A stretch of 64,000 nt of DNA from Amycolatopsis balhimycina FH 1894 (GCF_000384295.1 NZ_KB913037.1:4846868-4910867); one strand, 5' to 3'; shown: positions 17,272-27,894, numbered from the stretch's first letter. The notes: a model not told the origin generated them from the letters alone. Program-made: numbers and translations.

Positions 17272-19407
17272 GTGCCGGACGAGCACGACAGCCCGGGAAC
17301 CGGTCGCCGCCTCGACGGTCCCGCGCGCCCCCGGGCCGGCAGGCGCCGGTCGATGGAGGACCAGGGCGGGATCAGCGTCTCCGACGTCGTCGCCAAGACC
17401 ACCGGCGTCCGCCCCGTGCCGGCCCGTGAGCAGCAAGACCGCTCCGACCAGCCGGGACACCGTGGCCGCACCGCCGAACCACCCGTCCCGCCGGCTCCGG
17501 CCCGGGCCGCGCAGCCGCCGCGTGCGCCGCGGCCGGCGCAGGCTCCCGCAGAAGACCCAGTACCCACGGACGCCACTCGTCAATCGCGCCCGCCGCGGCC
17601 GCGTCAGCCGCGCCGCACGACGGCCGCCGCTCCGCTGCCCGAGGCCCCGCTCCAGCGCCGCCCGGCCGCGAACCCGGGAGCGCAGCAGACGTCGGCCGCA
17701 CCCCAGCCGCCACGGCGGCCCCGCCGCCCGGCCGCCGACGGCGCCGCGCCGCAGGCCGCCGAGGGCGTCCCATCGCGCCGCCCCGCCGGTCCGGCCGCCC
17801 GGCGCCCGGCAGCCACCCCCGAGGGAGCAGCCCCTCGGCACCCCGCGGCCGACGCGCCCGCGCCCCTCCGCGCGCCCGTCGTCCCGGAAACAGCGACGCC
17901 CGAGGCCGGCCGCACCCAGGCCGCCCCGGTACCCGACGCGCCGGCCCGGCCCCTGACCGGCGGCGTGCCGCCGCGCGCCGAGCTCGACCCGCTGACCATG
18001 ACCGACGAGATGGAAGCGATCGACGAGGCGACGCAGTACCGCCGCAAGATCGACCACACGCTCGCCCGGTTCTCGGCCGCGCACGACGAGATGGAAGCCG
18101 AGGAGGCGAAGCGCCGCGAACGCCGTGACCGCCTCTCGCCGACTTCGCTGATCGAGAGCACGCGTACGGCGCTTCAGCGCGTCGTCGCACCGGTGCCGTC
18201 GCCGGACGAAGAGGCCGACGCCGCCGAGAAGGCCGAGCAGACCCGGCTGCAGGAGAAGAAGCGGCGGAAGATCGAGCGCACGGCCCGGTTCGGCCGGATC
18301 GCCGCGGCCGTCGTCGCCGGTCTCGTGTTCCTCGGCATCGGCGGCGCGTGGGGCGCCCAGACGTACTTCGACGCCAAGTTCACGCAGGTCTCCGCGCTGG
18401 ACGAGAACTCGTCCGACATCCAGGACGCCGAGGCGCAGGCGAACGACGAGAACTTCCTGATGGTCGGCTCCGACACCCGTGACGGCGCCTCCGACGAGGA
18501 AGGTGTCGGCACCGCCGACAGCACCCCGGGGGCGCGCTCGGACACCGTGATGGTGGCGCACATCCCGGCCGACCGGAAGCGCGTCGTCGTCACGTCGTTC
18601 CCCCGCGACCTGGAGATCGACCGGCCCGACTGCCAGCGATGGGACCCGGCGCAGAACAAGACCACCGACCAGGTCTCTCCGAGGCAGAAGATCGCCAAGC
18701 TCAACACCGCGTACGCCGTGGGCGGGCCGCCCTGTGTGACCAAGGTCATCCAGCAGATCACCGGCCTGCGGATCAACCACTTCGTCGGCATCGACTTCAA
18801 CGGCTTCAAGGAGATGGTCGACGCCGTGCACGGGGTCACCATCCACACCGACAAACCGATCGACGACGAGGTCCTCGGCAAGGTCGTGATGCAGACCGGT
18901 GACGTGACGATCTCCGGCGACCAGGCGCTGAACTACGTGCGCGCGCGGCACGTCCGGTCCGACGTGGCGAAGTCGGACTACGACCGGATCAAGCGGCAGC
19001 AGGCGTTCATCGGCGCGCTGCTGAAGAAGGTCATGTCGTCGGACGTCGTGCTCGACCCCGGCAAGCTCAGCGACTTCATCACGGCGTTCGCGAAGGCCAC
19101 CTTCGGCGACAACCTCGGCGTCAAGCAGATGATGACGCTGGCGCAGTCGATGAAGGGCCTGGACCCGTCGAAGATCACGTTCCTCACGGTCCCGACGGTC
19201 GGCATAGCCAACAGCCGCGGCAACGAGGTCCTCGTCGTCAGCAAGACGAAGGCCCTCTTCGAAGCGCTGCGCAACAACACCGCGATGCCCGACCCGAACG
19301 CGCCGATCCCGCGCAGCGAGCAGGCGCCGCCGACCAGCACGTCGAAGCCGAAGAGCAGCGGCAGTTCCAAGTCGACCACCACCCGCAAGAGCACCAGCAA
19401 CGGCTGA
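17272..19407 (+). CDS. LytR-CpsA-Psr (LCP) family cell-wall ligase with long Pro-rich cytosolic tail
   Basis: 711 aa with a GTG start and AAAGGAG eight nt before it. Residues 1-330 are low complexity (Pro/Ala/Arg, with an acidic KRRERRDR linker) and cytosolic. One membrane helix lies at about 342-362. The LCP domain follows: NFLMVGSDTRDG (393 on), ARSDTVMV, SFPRDLEI, HFVGIDFNGF, and the polyprenyl-binding arginines in YVRARHVRSDVAKSDYDR and IKRQQ. It transfers glycopolymers from lipid carriers to peptidoglycan outside the cell. The C-terminus is Ser/Lys/Thr-rich. Mycobacteria carry an LCP gene (Rv0822c) next to phoY2 in the same way. Confidence 0.93.
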   Translation: MPDEHDSPGTGRRLDGPARPRAGRRRSMEDQGGISVSDVVAKTTGVRPVPAREQQDRSDQPGHRGRTAEPPVPPAPARAAQPPRAPRPAQAPAEDPVPTDATRQSRPPRPRQPRRTTAAAPLPEAPLQRRPAANPGAQQTSAAPQPPRRPRRPAADGAAPQAAEGVPSRRPAGPAARRPAATPEGAAPRHPAADAPAPLRAPVVPETATPEAGRTQAAPVPDAPARPLTGGVPPRAELDPLTMTDEMEAIDEATQYRRKIDHTLARFSAAHDEMEAEEAKRRERRDRLSPTSLIESTRTALQRVVAPVPSPDEEADAAEKAEQTRLQEKKRRKIERTARFGRIAAAVVAGLVFLGIGGAWGAQTYFDAKFTQVSALDENSSDIQDAEAQANDENFLMVGSDTRDGASDEEGVGTADSTPGARSDTVMVAHIPADRKRVVVTSFPRDLEIDRPDCQRWDPAQNKTTDQVSPRQKIAKLNTAYAVGGPPCVTKVIQQITGLRINHFVGIDFNGFKEMVDAVHGVTIHTDKPIDDEVLGKVVMQTGDVTISGDQALNYVRARHVRSDVAKSDYDRIKRQQAFIGALLKKVMSSDVVLDPGKLSDFITAFAKATFGDNLGVKQMMTLAQSMKGLDPSKITFLTVPTVGIANSRGNEVLVVSKTKALFEALRNNTAMPDPNAPIPRSEQAPPTSTSKPKSSGSSKSTTTRKSTSNG

Positions 19408-19429
19408 GCCGCGAGGATCGTTAGACCGG

Positions 19430-19451
19430 GTTCACATGCGGTTCACCCGGC
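19430..19451 (+). promoter_or_regulatory. PHO box upstream of phoU
   Basis: Two adjacent 11-nt direct repeats, GTTCACATGCG and GTTCACCCGGC, match the actinobacterial PhoP-binding unit. A -10 box TAGGGT (19479-19484) lies 27 nt downstream and is followed by six nt and the phoU ATG, so the transcript is probably leaderless and phosphate-controlled. Confidence 0.8.
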
Positions 19452-19490
19452 GATGCGGTATTCGGTCACAGTTGGCCGTAGGGTTGGGCC

Positions 19491-20156
19491 ATGCGTGAGG
19501 CTTACCATGTCGAACTCGAACAGCTCGCCGACCACCTGGCCGCGATGTCCGTCCAGGTCGCCGACGCCATGGAGCGCGCCACACGGGCACTGCTGGAGGT
19601 CGACCTCAGTCTCGCCGAACAAGTGATCAGCGACGACGCCAAGGTCGACGACGCCCGTGCCCAGTGCGAGGAGCAGGCGTACGCCCTGCTGGCCCTGCAG
19701 GCGCCCGTGGCGACCGATCTGCGTACCGTGCTGGCGGCGATCCACGCCGCGGAAAGCCTGGAGCGGATGGGCGACCTGGCACTGCACGTGGCGAAGGCCG
19801 CGCGGCGCCGACACCCGGAGCCGGTGCTGCCGGACTCGGTGCGGCCGTACTTCGCCGAGATGAGCGAGGTCGCGGTCAAGCTGGCCCGCCAGGTCGAGCA
19901 GGTCATCCACTCGAAGGACGTCGAAGCGGCGAAGTCGATCGAGTCCGAGGACGACCAGGTGGACGACATCCACCGCCACCTGTTCACGGTCATCATGGAC
20001 CGCGAATGGCCGCACGGCGTGGCCGCGGCGGTCGACGTCACCCTCCTCGGCCGCTTCTACGAGCGCTACTCCGACCACGCGGTGTCGGTCGCGAAGCGGA
20101 TGATCTTCGTGGTCACCGGCAAGATGCCGGGCTACGGCACCGACGAAGACATCTGA
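19491..20156 (+). CDS. phoU: Phosphate-specific transport system accessory protein PhoU
   Basis: 221 aa with two three-helix bundles. The metal-binding signatures ESLERMGDLALHVA and ERYSDHAVSVAKR are present in the two halves. PhoU links the Pst transporter to phosphate sensing and represses Pho genes when phosphate is plentiful. The gene faces the pst operon convergently, with two hairpin terminators between them. A PHO box lies before it. Length is normal for the family (mycobacterial phoY). Confidence 0.95.
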   Translation: MREAYHVELEQLADHLAAMSVQVADAMERATRALLEVDLSLAEQVISDDAKVDDARAQCEEQAYALLALQAPVATDLRTVLAAIHAAESLERMGDLALHVAKAARRRHPEPVLPDSVRPYFAEMSEVAVKLARQVEQVIHSKDVEAAKSIESEDDQVDDIHRHLFTVIMDREWPHGVAAAVDVTLLGRFYERYSDHAVSVAKRMIFVVTGKMPGYGTDEDI

Positions 20157-20170
20157 GCCCTGACAAGGAG

Positions 20171-20198
20171 AAAGCCCCCGGCCGATGCCGGGGGCTTT
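20171..20198 (+). terminator. Rho-independent terminator after phoU
   Basis: A perfect 12-bp stem, AAAGCCCCCGGC / GCCGGGGGCTTT, with loop CGAT, followed by TCTTCG. It lies 15 nt after the phoU stop and suits plus-strand transcription. Confidence 0.85.
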
Positions 20199-20226
20199 CT
20201 TCGTTGATCCACTTTGGACAAAAGAA

Positions 20227-20270
20227 AAGGCCTTTCTCGCCGGCCCCCGAGCGCCGGCGAGAAAGGCCTT
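20227..20270 (-). terminator. Long hairpin between phoU and pstB
   Basis: A perfect 18-bp inverted repeat (20227-20244 and 20253-20270, arm AAGGCCTTTCTCGCCGGC) with an 8-nt loop. It sits 17 nt after the pstB stop on the minus strand, so it probably ends the pst transcript; it would work in both directions. Confidence 0.8.
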
Positions 20271-20286
20271 GTTCCGCAACGAAGTC

Positions 20287-21063
20287 TCAGCCGAAGCGGC
20301 CGGAAATGTAGTCTTCCGTGGCCTTTTCGTCCGGGTTGGAGAAGATCTTCTCCGTGTCGTTCAGTTCCACCAGCCGGCCCGGCTGGCCGACGCCGGCGAG
20401 GTTGAAGAACGCCGTCTGGTCGGAAACCCGCGCCGCCTGCTGCATGTTGTGCGTGACGATGACAATCGTGTAGTCCTTCTTCAGCTCGCCGATCAGGTCC
20501 TCGATCGCGAGCGTCGAAATCGGGTCCAGGGCCGAGCACGGCTCGTCCATCAGCAGCACGTCCGGCTGGACCGCGATCGCGCGGGCGATGCACAGCCGCT
20601 GCTGCTGACCGCCCGAAAGACCGCCACCCGGCTTGTTGAGGCGGTCCTTGACCTCGTTCCACAGGTTCGCGCCGCGCAGGGCGCGCTCGGCGATGTCGTC
20701 GAGGGTCTTCTTGCCCTTGGTGCCACCCAGCTTCAGGCCCGCGACGACGTTGTCCTTGATGGACATCGTCGGGAACGGGTTGGGGCGCTGGAACACCATG
20801 CCGATCGTGCGCCGCACCTGCACCGGGTCGACCGACGACGCGTAGATGTTCTCGCCGTCCAGCAGGACGTCGCCCTCGACGCGGGCGCCGGGGATGACCT
20901 CGTGCATGCGGTTGAGCGTGCGCAGCACCGTCGACTTGCCGCAACCGGACGGGCCGATGAACGCGGTGACGTTGCGCGGCGGCACGGAAAGGGTGACACC
21001 GTCCACGGCGTGGAACTTGCCGTAGTAGATGTCGACGTCCTTGACATCGAGTCGTTTGGCCAT
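20287..21063 (-). CDS. pstB: Phosphate ABC transporter ATP-binding protein PstB
   Basis: 258 aa. Walker [10 protein letters not shown] (37-45), signature LSGGQQQRL (about 149-157) and Walker [13 protein letters not shown]. The [11 protein letters not shown] start and [18 protein letters not shown] end are typical of PstB. It powers high-affinity phosphate uptake with PstA and PstC. It is the last gene of pstSCAB, 10 nt after pstA. Confidence 0.97.
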   Translation of the reverse strand: MAKRLDVKDVDIYYGKFHAVDGVTLSVPPRNVTAFIGPSGCGKSTVLRTLNRMHEVIPGARVEGDVLLDGENIYASSVDPVQVRRTIGMVFQRPNPFPTMSIKDNVVAGLKLGGTKGKKTLDDIAERALRGANLWNEVKDRLNKPGGGLSGGQQQRLCIARAIAVQPDVLLMDEPCSALDPISTLAIEDLIGELKKDYTIVIVTHNMQQAARVSDQTAFFNLAGVGQPGRLVELNDTEKIFSNPDEKATEDYISGRFG

Positions 21064-21073
21064 CAGGAACAGC

Positions 21074-21991
21074 TCACTTCTTCTTCGGGGCGACGAGGCG
21101 CGCGAACACGGTGGCGAGGAGGTTGATCAGCGCGATGATGAGCACCAGGGTCAGGGCCGCACCCCAGATCCGGTCGAAGCCGACCGAGCCCGGATCCATC
21201 GAGTTGGTGACGCGCTCGTTGTTCATCAGCAACGGCAGCGCCGCCTGCTCGCCGCTGAAGATGTCCCAGTTCGTGTAGGCGGAGTAGCCGACCAGGACCA
21301 GCAGCGGCGCGGTCTCGCCCATCACCCTGGCCAGCGCCATCATGACGCCGCCGACGATGCCGGACATCGCCGTCGGCAGGACGATCTTCATGATCGTCTT
21401 CCACTTCGGCACGCCCAGCGCGTAGGACGCCTCGCGCAGGTCGTCCGGGACGATCCGCAGCATCTCCTCCGACGAGCGGACGACCACCGGGATCATCAGC
21501 AGCACCAGGGCCAGCGACACGGCGAACCCGCTGCGCGGCAGGCCGAACGTCGTGATCCAGAGCGCGTAGATGAACAGCGCGGCGACGATCGAAGGGACAC
21601 CCGAGAGGATGTCGACCATGAACGTCGTGGCCTTCGCGAGCTTGCCGCGGCCGTACTCGACGAGGTAGATCGCGACGAGCATGCCGATCGGCACCGCGAT
21701 GACCGCGCAGACCAGGCCCTGCAGCAGGCTGCCGATGATGGCGTGCAGCACGCCGCCGCCGACCTCGTCGGACAGGAAGTTGCCCAGGTCCTGCGACCAC
21801 CAGTTGGAGTACGGGATGCGCTTGATGCCGTTCGCGATGACCGTGTACAGCACCCAGACCAGCGGGACGACGGCGATCAGGAACGACAGCCAGACCAGGA
21901 CGGTCGCGATGCCGTTCTTGACCTTGCGGGCCAGGCTGACCTGCTGGAACGCGGGGGTCGTGGCAGGGGCTTCGAGCGTGGAGGTGGACAT
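21074..21991 (-). CDS. pstA: Phosphate ABC transporter permease PstA
   Basis: 305 aa with six predicted membrane helices after a short cytosolic N-terminus. The coupling segment [23 protein letters not shown] is the EAA loop that contacts Pst[21 protein letters not shown] is the family signature. The gene lies two nt after pstC and 10 nt before pstB, in one operon. Confidence 0.96.
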   Translation of the reverse strand: MSTSTLEAPATTPAFQQVSLARKVKNGIATVLVWLSFLIAVVPLVWVLYTVIANGIKRIPYSNWWSQDLGNFLSDEVGGGVLHAIIGSLLQGLVCAVIAVPIGMLVAIYLVEYGRGKLAKATTFMVDILSGVPSIVAALFIYALWITTFGLPRSGFAVSLALVLLMIPVVVRSSEEMLRIVPDDLREASYALGVPKWKTIMKIVLPTAMSGIVGGVMMALARVMGETAPLLVLVGYSAYTNWDIFSGEQAALPLLMNNERVTNSMDPGSVGFDRIWGAALTLVLIIALINLLATVFARLVAPKKK

Positions 21992-21993
21992 GC

Positions 21994-23061
21994 TCAGTCT
22001 CCCTTCTTGCCGATGACGGACCGGGCCGCGAAGTTCACCAGGAAGGTGAGCACGAACAGCACCAGGCCGGCCGCGATGTACGCGCCCGCCGAGATCTGGT
22101 TGTTGAACTCGCTGTAGTTGGCGGCGATCTTCGAAGCGAACGTGGCACCGCCGTCGAAGAGGCTCCAGTCGAAGTTGCGCCCCTGCGGGATCAGCAGGAT
22201 GACGGCGAGCGCGATCGTCTCACCCAGTGCCCGGCCGAGGCCGAGCATGGACGCGCCGACGTACCCGGCCTTGCCGAACGGCAGCACCGTGGTGCGGATG
22301 ACCTCCCAGCGGGTGGCGCCGAGCGCGAGCGCGCCCTCCATGTGCGGGGTCGGCGTGCGCTCGAAGACCTCGCGCGAGAGCGAGGTGATGATCGGCAGGA
22401 TCATCACGGCCAGCACGATGCCGGCGGTGAAGATCGTGCCGCGCACGCTTGGCGCGACGTTGCCGGGCGCCAGCAGCGGGAACCACGAGAACGTTTCGTT
22501 GATCCACTGCGAGAACGGCTCGATCGCCGGGGCGAACACCAGGATGCCCCAGAGGCCGAAGATGATCGACGGCACCGCGGCGAGCAGGTCGACGACGTAG
22601 GCGAACGTCCGAGCGAGCCGCTTCGGCGCGTACTGGGTGAGGAACAGCGCGATGCCCAGCGAGACCGGCATCGCGATGATCAGCGCGACGAGCGACGTCG
22701 CCACGGTCACCTCGAGCAGGTCGAGGATGCCGAACGACATGTTCGCCGGGTCGTTGGTCGACCAGCCGTGGTTGAAGAGGAAGTTGGCCTTGTCGGCCTG
22801 CAGCGCCGGGATCGCCTGGATGAGCAGGAAGAGCCCGATCAGGCCGATCAGGCCGACGACGAAGATCCCGGCCCCGGTGGTCAGGTTCTCGAAGATGCGG
22901 TCACCGGGCCGCACCTTCTTCGGTTTCTCGCTCGCGGGCGGCTCGGGCGCCGCCGTCGAGGTTCGTTGCTCCGAAATCGGATCCTCCGGGGGCGTTGTGG
23001 CGGACGACGAACGCCCACCGGGGTCGCCGGTGGGCGTTCGCGTCGAGCTTGACTCGCTCAT
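21994..23061 (-). CDS. pstC: Phosphate ABC transporter permease PstC
   Basis: 355 aa. A 60-residue Ser/Thr/Pro-rich cytosolic N-terminus is followed by six membrane helices. The signature VVDLLAAVPSIIFGLWG and the EAA-type loop EGALALGATRWEVIRTTVLP are present. With PstA it forms the phosphate channel. The start (ATG 23061) lies 52 nt after the pstS stop. Confidence 0.96.
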   Translation of the reverse strand: MSESSSTRTPTGDPGGRSSSATTPPEDPISEQRTSTAAPEPPASEKPKKVRPGDRIFENLTTGAGIFVVGLIGLIGLFLLIQAIPALQADKANFLFNHGWSTNDPANMSFGILDLLEVTVATSLVALIIAMPVSLGIALFLTQYAPKRLARTFAYVVDLLAAVPSIIFGLWGILVFAPAIEPFSQWINETFSWFPLLAPGNVAPSVRGTIFTAGIVLAVMILPIITSLSREVFERTPTPHMEGALALGATRWEVIRTTVLPFGKAGYVGASMLGLGRALGETIALAVILLIPQGRNFDWSLFDGGATFASKIAANYSEFNNQISAGAYIAAGLVLFVLTFLVNFAARSVIGKKGD

Positions 23062-23113
23062 CGACTACTTCTGTCCAGCCTGTATCAACTCGGGGAAAAG
23101 TCGCAAGACCAGG

Positions 23114-24244
23114 TCAGGAGATCGCCTTGACCGCGGCCAGGACCTTGGTCTGCAGCGACTGCGGGATCGGCACGTAGCCCTTGGCGGACAGCGGCTGCTG
23201 ACCGTCGGTGGCGGCCACCGTCAGGAACGCCTTGACAGCCTTCGCGACGTCCGGGTTCGAGTACTTCGAGCAGACGATCTCGTAGGTCGTCAGCAGCAGC
23301 GGGTAGGCACCCGCGGTGTTGCTGGCGTAGATGCCGTTGAGGTCGAGCGCGAGGTCGTTCGTGCCGTCCTTGAGGAACTTCGCCGCGTCCAGGGACTTCG
23401 CCACGTTGGCCGCGTTCAGCTCGACGCCGCCGGAACCGCTGTCGATCAGAGCCGGGGTCAGGCCGTCCTTGGCGAACGCGCCCTCGACGTAGGTGATGCC
23501 GCCGTCGGAGGCCTTCACCGCGGTCGCGACACCGTTGGAGCCCTGCGCACCGTTGCCGACGCCACCGTTGAACTTCTTGCCGGCGCCCTTGGTCCAGTCC
23601 GCCTTCGCGGCCGCGCCCAGGTACTTCTGGAAGTTGTCGGTGGTGCCCGACTCGTCCGCGCGGGAGACGACCTGGATGGGCTTGTCCGGCAGGTTCAGGC
23701 TCTCGTTGCCCTTGACCGCCTTGATGGCCGGGTCGTTCCACTTGGTGATGCCACCGCTGAAGATCTTGGCGGCGACCGACGGGGTCAGCGTCAGCTTGTC
23801 CACACCGGAGAGCTTGTAGGCGATCGCGATCGGGCCGACCACCATCGGGATGTTCCACGCGTCGCTGCCGCAGCGGGTCTTGGCGGCCGCGGCGTCGGCG
23901 TCCTTGATCGGCGAGTCCGAGCCGCCGAAGTCGATCTGGTTGGCGTTGAACTGCTTGACGCCGGCACCCGAGCCACTGGGGTTGTAGTTGACCTGCTGGC
24001 CCGAGCACTTCTTGCTGTACTGCTGCGTGAAGATGTCGATGGCGTTCTTCTGAGCCGACGAACCTTCCGCGGAGAGCGGGCTCTTGCCACCGCACTCCAC
24101 GTCGGCGGTGCCGGTCGCAGCGGGGGCCGAAGCCGAGTTGGAGCTGCTGCTGTTGGTCGCCGCGGGGTCGGAACCACAGGCGGCGAGCACGAGGGCGGCG
24201 CTCGCGACGATGCCCACCGCGCTCAGGGGCCGCATGATCTTCAC
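23114..24244 (-). CDS. pstS: Phosphate-binding lipoprotein PstS
   Basis: 376 aa from the GTG at 24244, which follows GGAGGAAACAGCA; the upstream ATG-like starts would spoil the signal peptide. The signal peptide ends in the lipobox LAAC with lipidated Cys23, followed by a Ser/Asn-rich linker. Phosphate-contact motifs are SAEGSSAQK, NPSGSGAGVKQF, FGGSDSPI and RADESGTTDNF. It captures phosphate at the cell surface for PstCAB. A PHO box lies about 95 nt upstream. Confidence 0.96.
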   Translation of the reverse strand: MKIMRPLSAVGIVASAALVLAACGSDPAATNSSSSNSASAPAATGTADVECGGKSPLSAEGSSAQKNAIDIFTQQYSKKCSGQQVNYNPSGSGAGVKQFNANQIDFGGSDSPIKDADAAAAKTRCGSDAWNIPMVVGPIAIAYKLSGVDKLTLTPSVAAKIFSGGITKWNDPAIKAVKGNESLNLPDKPIQVVSRADESGTTDNFQKYLGAAAKADWTKGAGKKFNGGVGNGAQGSNGVATAVKASDGGITYVEGAFAKDGLTPALIDSGSGGVELNAANVAKSLDAAKFLKDGTNDLALDLNGIYASNTAGAYPLLLTTYEIVCSKYSNPDVAKAVKAFLTVAATDGQQPLSAKGYVPIPQSLQTKVLAAVKAIS

Positions 24245-24305
24245 TGCTGTTTCCTCCATCAGGAGCTTGACCGGGTCGTCGCGGCGTGCTGCCGCGCCGG
24301 ATCCG

Positions 24306-24361
24306 GACATTAGGCAGCGCCGATGGACGGGTTCCCCTGTCCAGATGAACGCAAAGTGAAC
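24306..24361 (-). promoter_or_regulatory. PHO box and -10 element of the pstSCAB operon
   Basis: On the minus strand two 11-nt direct repeats, GTTCACTTTGC (24361-24351) and GTTCATCTGGA (24350-24340), form a PhoP box. A -10 element TAATGT lies at 24311-24306, 28 nt downstream, the same arrangement as before phoU. The leader to pstS is about 55 nt. Confidence 0.8.
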
Positions 24362-24469
24362 AAGCCTTTCGATGTGAGGAGCGCGACTAGCCTGAGAGAG
24401 GCCCGTGTCCGGCCCGTGACCTGCGCGTTCGCGCACTGTGACGGACTGTTCGCCCGGCGTCCATCGTGT

Positions 24470-25399
24470 TCACCGACCGTACTGGACGTCGGTTTCGTAA
24501 CGCGCAAACCCGAGTTTGGTGTAGACCGCCAAGGCCGCCGCGTTGTCACCCTCCACGTACAGGATGATCTGCCGCAACCCCCGGCCGGCGAGGTACCGCA
24601 GCCCGGCCAGCGTCAGCGCCCGGCCGAGGCCGCCGCCCTGCGCGGCGGGGTCGACACCGACGACGTACACCTCGCCGACGCGCTCGCCGTCGAACCGGCC
24701 CGGCGTCGGCTCGTGCACCTTCGTCCAGTGGAAGCCGATCACTGTGTCATTCCCGCTGCCGGCTGCTGTGTCTTCTTCCACGGCGAGGAAGAAGCCTTCG
24801 GCGTCGAACCAGGGCCGAGCTTCGTCGGCGCGGACGTCGTCGGCGGTCAGCGCGCCCTGCTCGGGGTGCCAGTCGAAGGCTCGCGCGTTGACCTGGACGA
24901 CGGCGTCCTCGTCCTGTTCCGGCACGAACGTCCGCAGCGAGACGCCGTCGCGCAGGATCGGCTCCGGCCAGTCCGCGCCGTCGACCTCGACGCGCAGGAT
25001 CAGCAGCTCGCGTTTGCGCTCGAGGCCGGTCTTGCGCGCCAGCCGCTGCGCCGCCGGGTGGTCGCCGTGCGCCCAGACGCGGAACCCGACCGCGGCACGC
25101 TCGTCGAGCGCGTGAAGCAGCTTCGCGCCGTAGCCGCGGTTGCGGTGGGCGGGGTGGACGAACAGCTCGGCCACCTGGTGCCCGAAGGAGTCACCGGTGG
25201 TGTCGATGTGCGCATAGCCGACGACGTCGCCCTCGACGCAGGCGACGAGGTGCTCACCGCCGTCGAACTCGCCGGGCAGCGGCCCCTCGGGCCCGACCTC
25301 GGGCCGCCCGTCGGCCTCACGGACAGCCAGCAGCAGCCCGCGGACGTCATCAAGCTGCTTCTTGTCCAGTTCCTGGCGCCACTCGCCGTCTCCGCTCAC
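24470..25399 (-). CDS. mshD: Mycothiol synthase MshD (tandem GNAT domains)
   Basis: 309 aa from the GTG at 25399, chosen because a -10 box TACGGT lies six nt upstream (leaderless). There are two acetyltransferase domains: the first with VHPAHRNRGYGAKLLHAL, the second with VGVDPAAQGGGLGRALTLAGL, both acetyl-CoA-binding loops. The ending GDNAAALAVYTKLGFARYETDVQY is the MshD signature. It acetylates Cys-GlcN-Ins, the last step of mycothiol synthesis. It lies next to glnR and pst, as in mycobacteria (Rv0818-Rv0820). Confidence 0.95.
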   Translation of the reverse strand: MSGDGEWRQELDKKQLDDVRGLLLAVREADGRPEVGPEGPLPGEFDGGEHLVACVEGDVVGYAHIDTTGDSFGHQVAELFVHPAHRNRGYGAKLLHALDERAAVGFRVWAHGDHPAAQRLARKTGLERKRELLILRVEVDGADWPEPILRDGVSLRTFVPEQDEDAVVQVNARAFDWHPEQGALTADDVRADEARPWFDAEGFFLAVEEDTAAGSGNDTVIGFHWTKVHEPTPGRFDGERVGEVYVVGVDPAAQGGGLGRALTLAGLRYLAGRGLRQIILYVEGDNAAALAVYTKLGFARYETDVQYGR

Positions 25400-25496
25400 C
25401 CTGCGACCGTACCCGCGCCGGACGCAACGCGAAGGCTGCGTGAGACGTCTTTCGTGCGCGAAAGGGGGATCAGTGCGCGCGTTCGGGAGTACTTGG

Positions 25497-26429
<933 letters not shown>

Positions 26430-26449
26430 TCACACCTGGAGGAATCCGG

Positions 26450-27379
26450 GTGTCCCCGACGAACAGGAGTACGGACGCGATGGTGAGCAGGCCCGTGACC
26501 CGGGACGACCGACCCGCACCGAGGCCCGACGCACGACGCCGCGGCCGCCGTGCCCGCCGCTGGGTGATCGCACTGGTCGTTCTGGTGTTGCTGCTGGTCG
26601 GTGCCGATTTCGGAGCCGCCGCGTACGCCGAGCACATGATTTCGCAGAAGGCACGCACGCAGCTGCAGCTGAACGACGACCCGTCGGTCACGATCCACGG
26701 CTTCCCGTTCCTCACGCAGGCACTCGGCGGTGACTACAGTCACATCAGCGTGTCCGCCGCCGGCATCCCGGTCGCGGACAAGCTGCAGGACGTCGCGGTG
26801 AACGCCGAACTCGAGAACGTCAAGGCGCCGCTGTCCGACCTCGCGAACGGCAACACGAAGGCGATCACCATCGGCGAGCTGACCGGCTCGGTCACCATCA
26901 AGGCCGCCGATCTGGCCCGCGTCTCGCCGCTGGACAAGATCAAGGATCTCCGGATCGAGCCGTCGAGCACCGCGTACGTCAAGAACGGCGACGCCGGGCA
27001 GAGCGAGCCGACGCCGACCACCACGAAGACCACCGAGGGTCAAGCCGACCAGGACGAGTCGAGTACCGGTGTCCGCATTTCGGGACACCTGTCGTTCGCG
27101 GGCCGCGATCTGGAAATCTTCTGCTTCGCGATGATCGAGGCCGACGCGAAGGGCGGGACGATCAACTTCATCCCCAAGCGGCTGCAGTTCGGGAACAACC
27201 AGGAGACGACGGTCGTCCCCCAGGCGGTGCAGAACGCGCTGATGCCGAACTTCCGGGCATCGATCACCACGAAGGACCTCCCGCTGTCGGTCACCCCGAC
27301 CGGCGTGCAGGTGCGGAGCGGATCGGTGACGATCAAGGGCAAGGCGGCGAACGTGTCCTTCGCGGACCTGAGCAAGTAA
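26450..27379 (+). CDS. LmeA/DUF2993-like exported lipid-binding protein
   Basis: 309 aa with a GTG start and GGAGG eight nt before it; the ATG at 26480 is an alternative. A basic N-terminus and one membrane anchor (WVIALVVLVLLLVGADFGA) are followed by an extracytoplasmic domain with FPFLTQALGGDYSHISVSA, the typical DUF2993 core. Mycobacterial LmeA, of this family, helps mature lipomannan. A Thr/Gln-rich insert lies at about 185-205. It is divergent from glnR, as Rv0817c is in M. tuberculosis, and 10 nt before the thioredoxin gene. Confidence 0.85.
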   Translation: MSPTNRSTDAMVSRPVTRDDRPAPRPDARRRGRRARRWVIALVVLVLLLVGADFGAAAYAEHMISQKARTQLQLNDDPSVTIHGFPFLTQALGGDYSHISVSAAGIPVADKLQDVAVNAELENVKAPLSDLANGNTKAITIGELTGSVTIKAADLARVSPLDKIKDLRIEPSSTAYVKNGDAGQSEPTPTTTKTTEGQADQDESSTGVRISGHLSFAGRDLEIFCFAMIEADAKGGTINFIPKRLQFGNNQETTVVPQAVQNALMPNFRASITTKDLPLSVTPTGVQVRSGSVTIKGKAANVSFADLSK

Positions 27380-27389
27380 GGAGCGGCCG

Positions 27390-27815
27390 GTGACGGGGCT
27401 GTGGGTGCTCGTGGCGACGCTGGTGGCCGCCGTGGCCGCCGGCGCGCTGCTTCGGGCGCGCAACGGCCGGGTCCGGGACGCCAAACCCGCCCGCGAGCTG
27501 CCCGCGCCCGTCACCGACGTGCTCGACCCGGCGTCCGCCGTGACGCTGGTCCAGATCTCCACCACCTTCTGCGCGCCCTGCCGGCACGCGAAGGCCGTGC
27601 TCGCGCCGCTGGCCGAGCGGACCGACGGCCTGCACCACGTCGAGCTCGACGTGACGAACCAGCCGGAGGTCGCGCAGTCGCTGGCCGTGCTGCGGACGCC
27701 GACCACGATCGCGCTGACCCCGGACGGCCGGGAGCTCCTGCGCGTCGGCGGCGTCCCCAAGGGGCCCGAACTGCTGGCCGCCCTGCGGCCGCATCTCACC
27801 ACCCGGACGTCCTGA
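27390..27815 (+). CDS. Membrane-anchored thioredoxin-like protein (ThiX type)
   Basis: 141 aa with a GTG start and AAGGAG upstream. One N-terminal helix (WVLVATLVAAVAAGALL), then a thioredoxin fold with redox motif CAPC (61-64) and the cis-Pro segment LRTPTTIAL. It probably faces the outside and reduces or transfers sulfur. It corresponds in order to M. tuberculosis Rv0816c (thiX). It is 10 nt after the LmeA-like gene, in one operon. Confidence 0.85.
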   Translation: MTGLWVLVATLVAAVAAGALLRARNGRVRDAKPARELPAPVTDVLDPASAVTLVQISTTFCAPCRHAKAVLAPLAERTDGLHHVELDVTNQPEVAQSLAVLRTPTTIALTPDGRELLRVGGVPKGPELLAALRPHLTTRTS

Positions 27816-27837
27816 CCAGGGTGTTGTCCCAGAAAAC

Positions 27838-27894
27838 GGGAACCGTCCCAAGGGATGAACGTGGTTCCCACTCTGAGGGAGCTCTGGGTACCCT
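27838..27894 (+). promoter_or_regulatory. Palindrome and -10 box of the sulfur-operon leader
   Basis: Inverted arms GGGAACC and GGTTCCC flank a 17-nt or so spacer (27838-27868), a possible operator. A -10 box TACCCT (27889-27894) lies seven nt before the GTG of the leader peptide, so transcription probably begins at that codon (leaderless). Confidence 0.5.
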
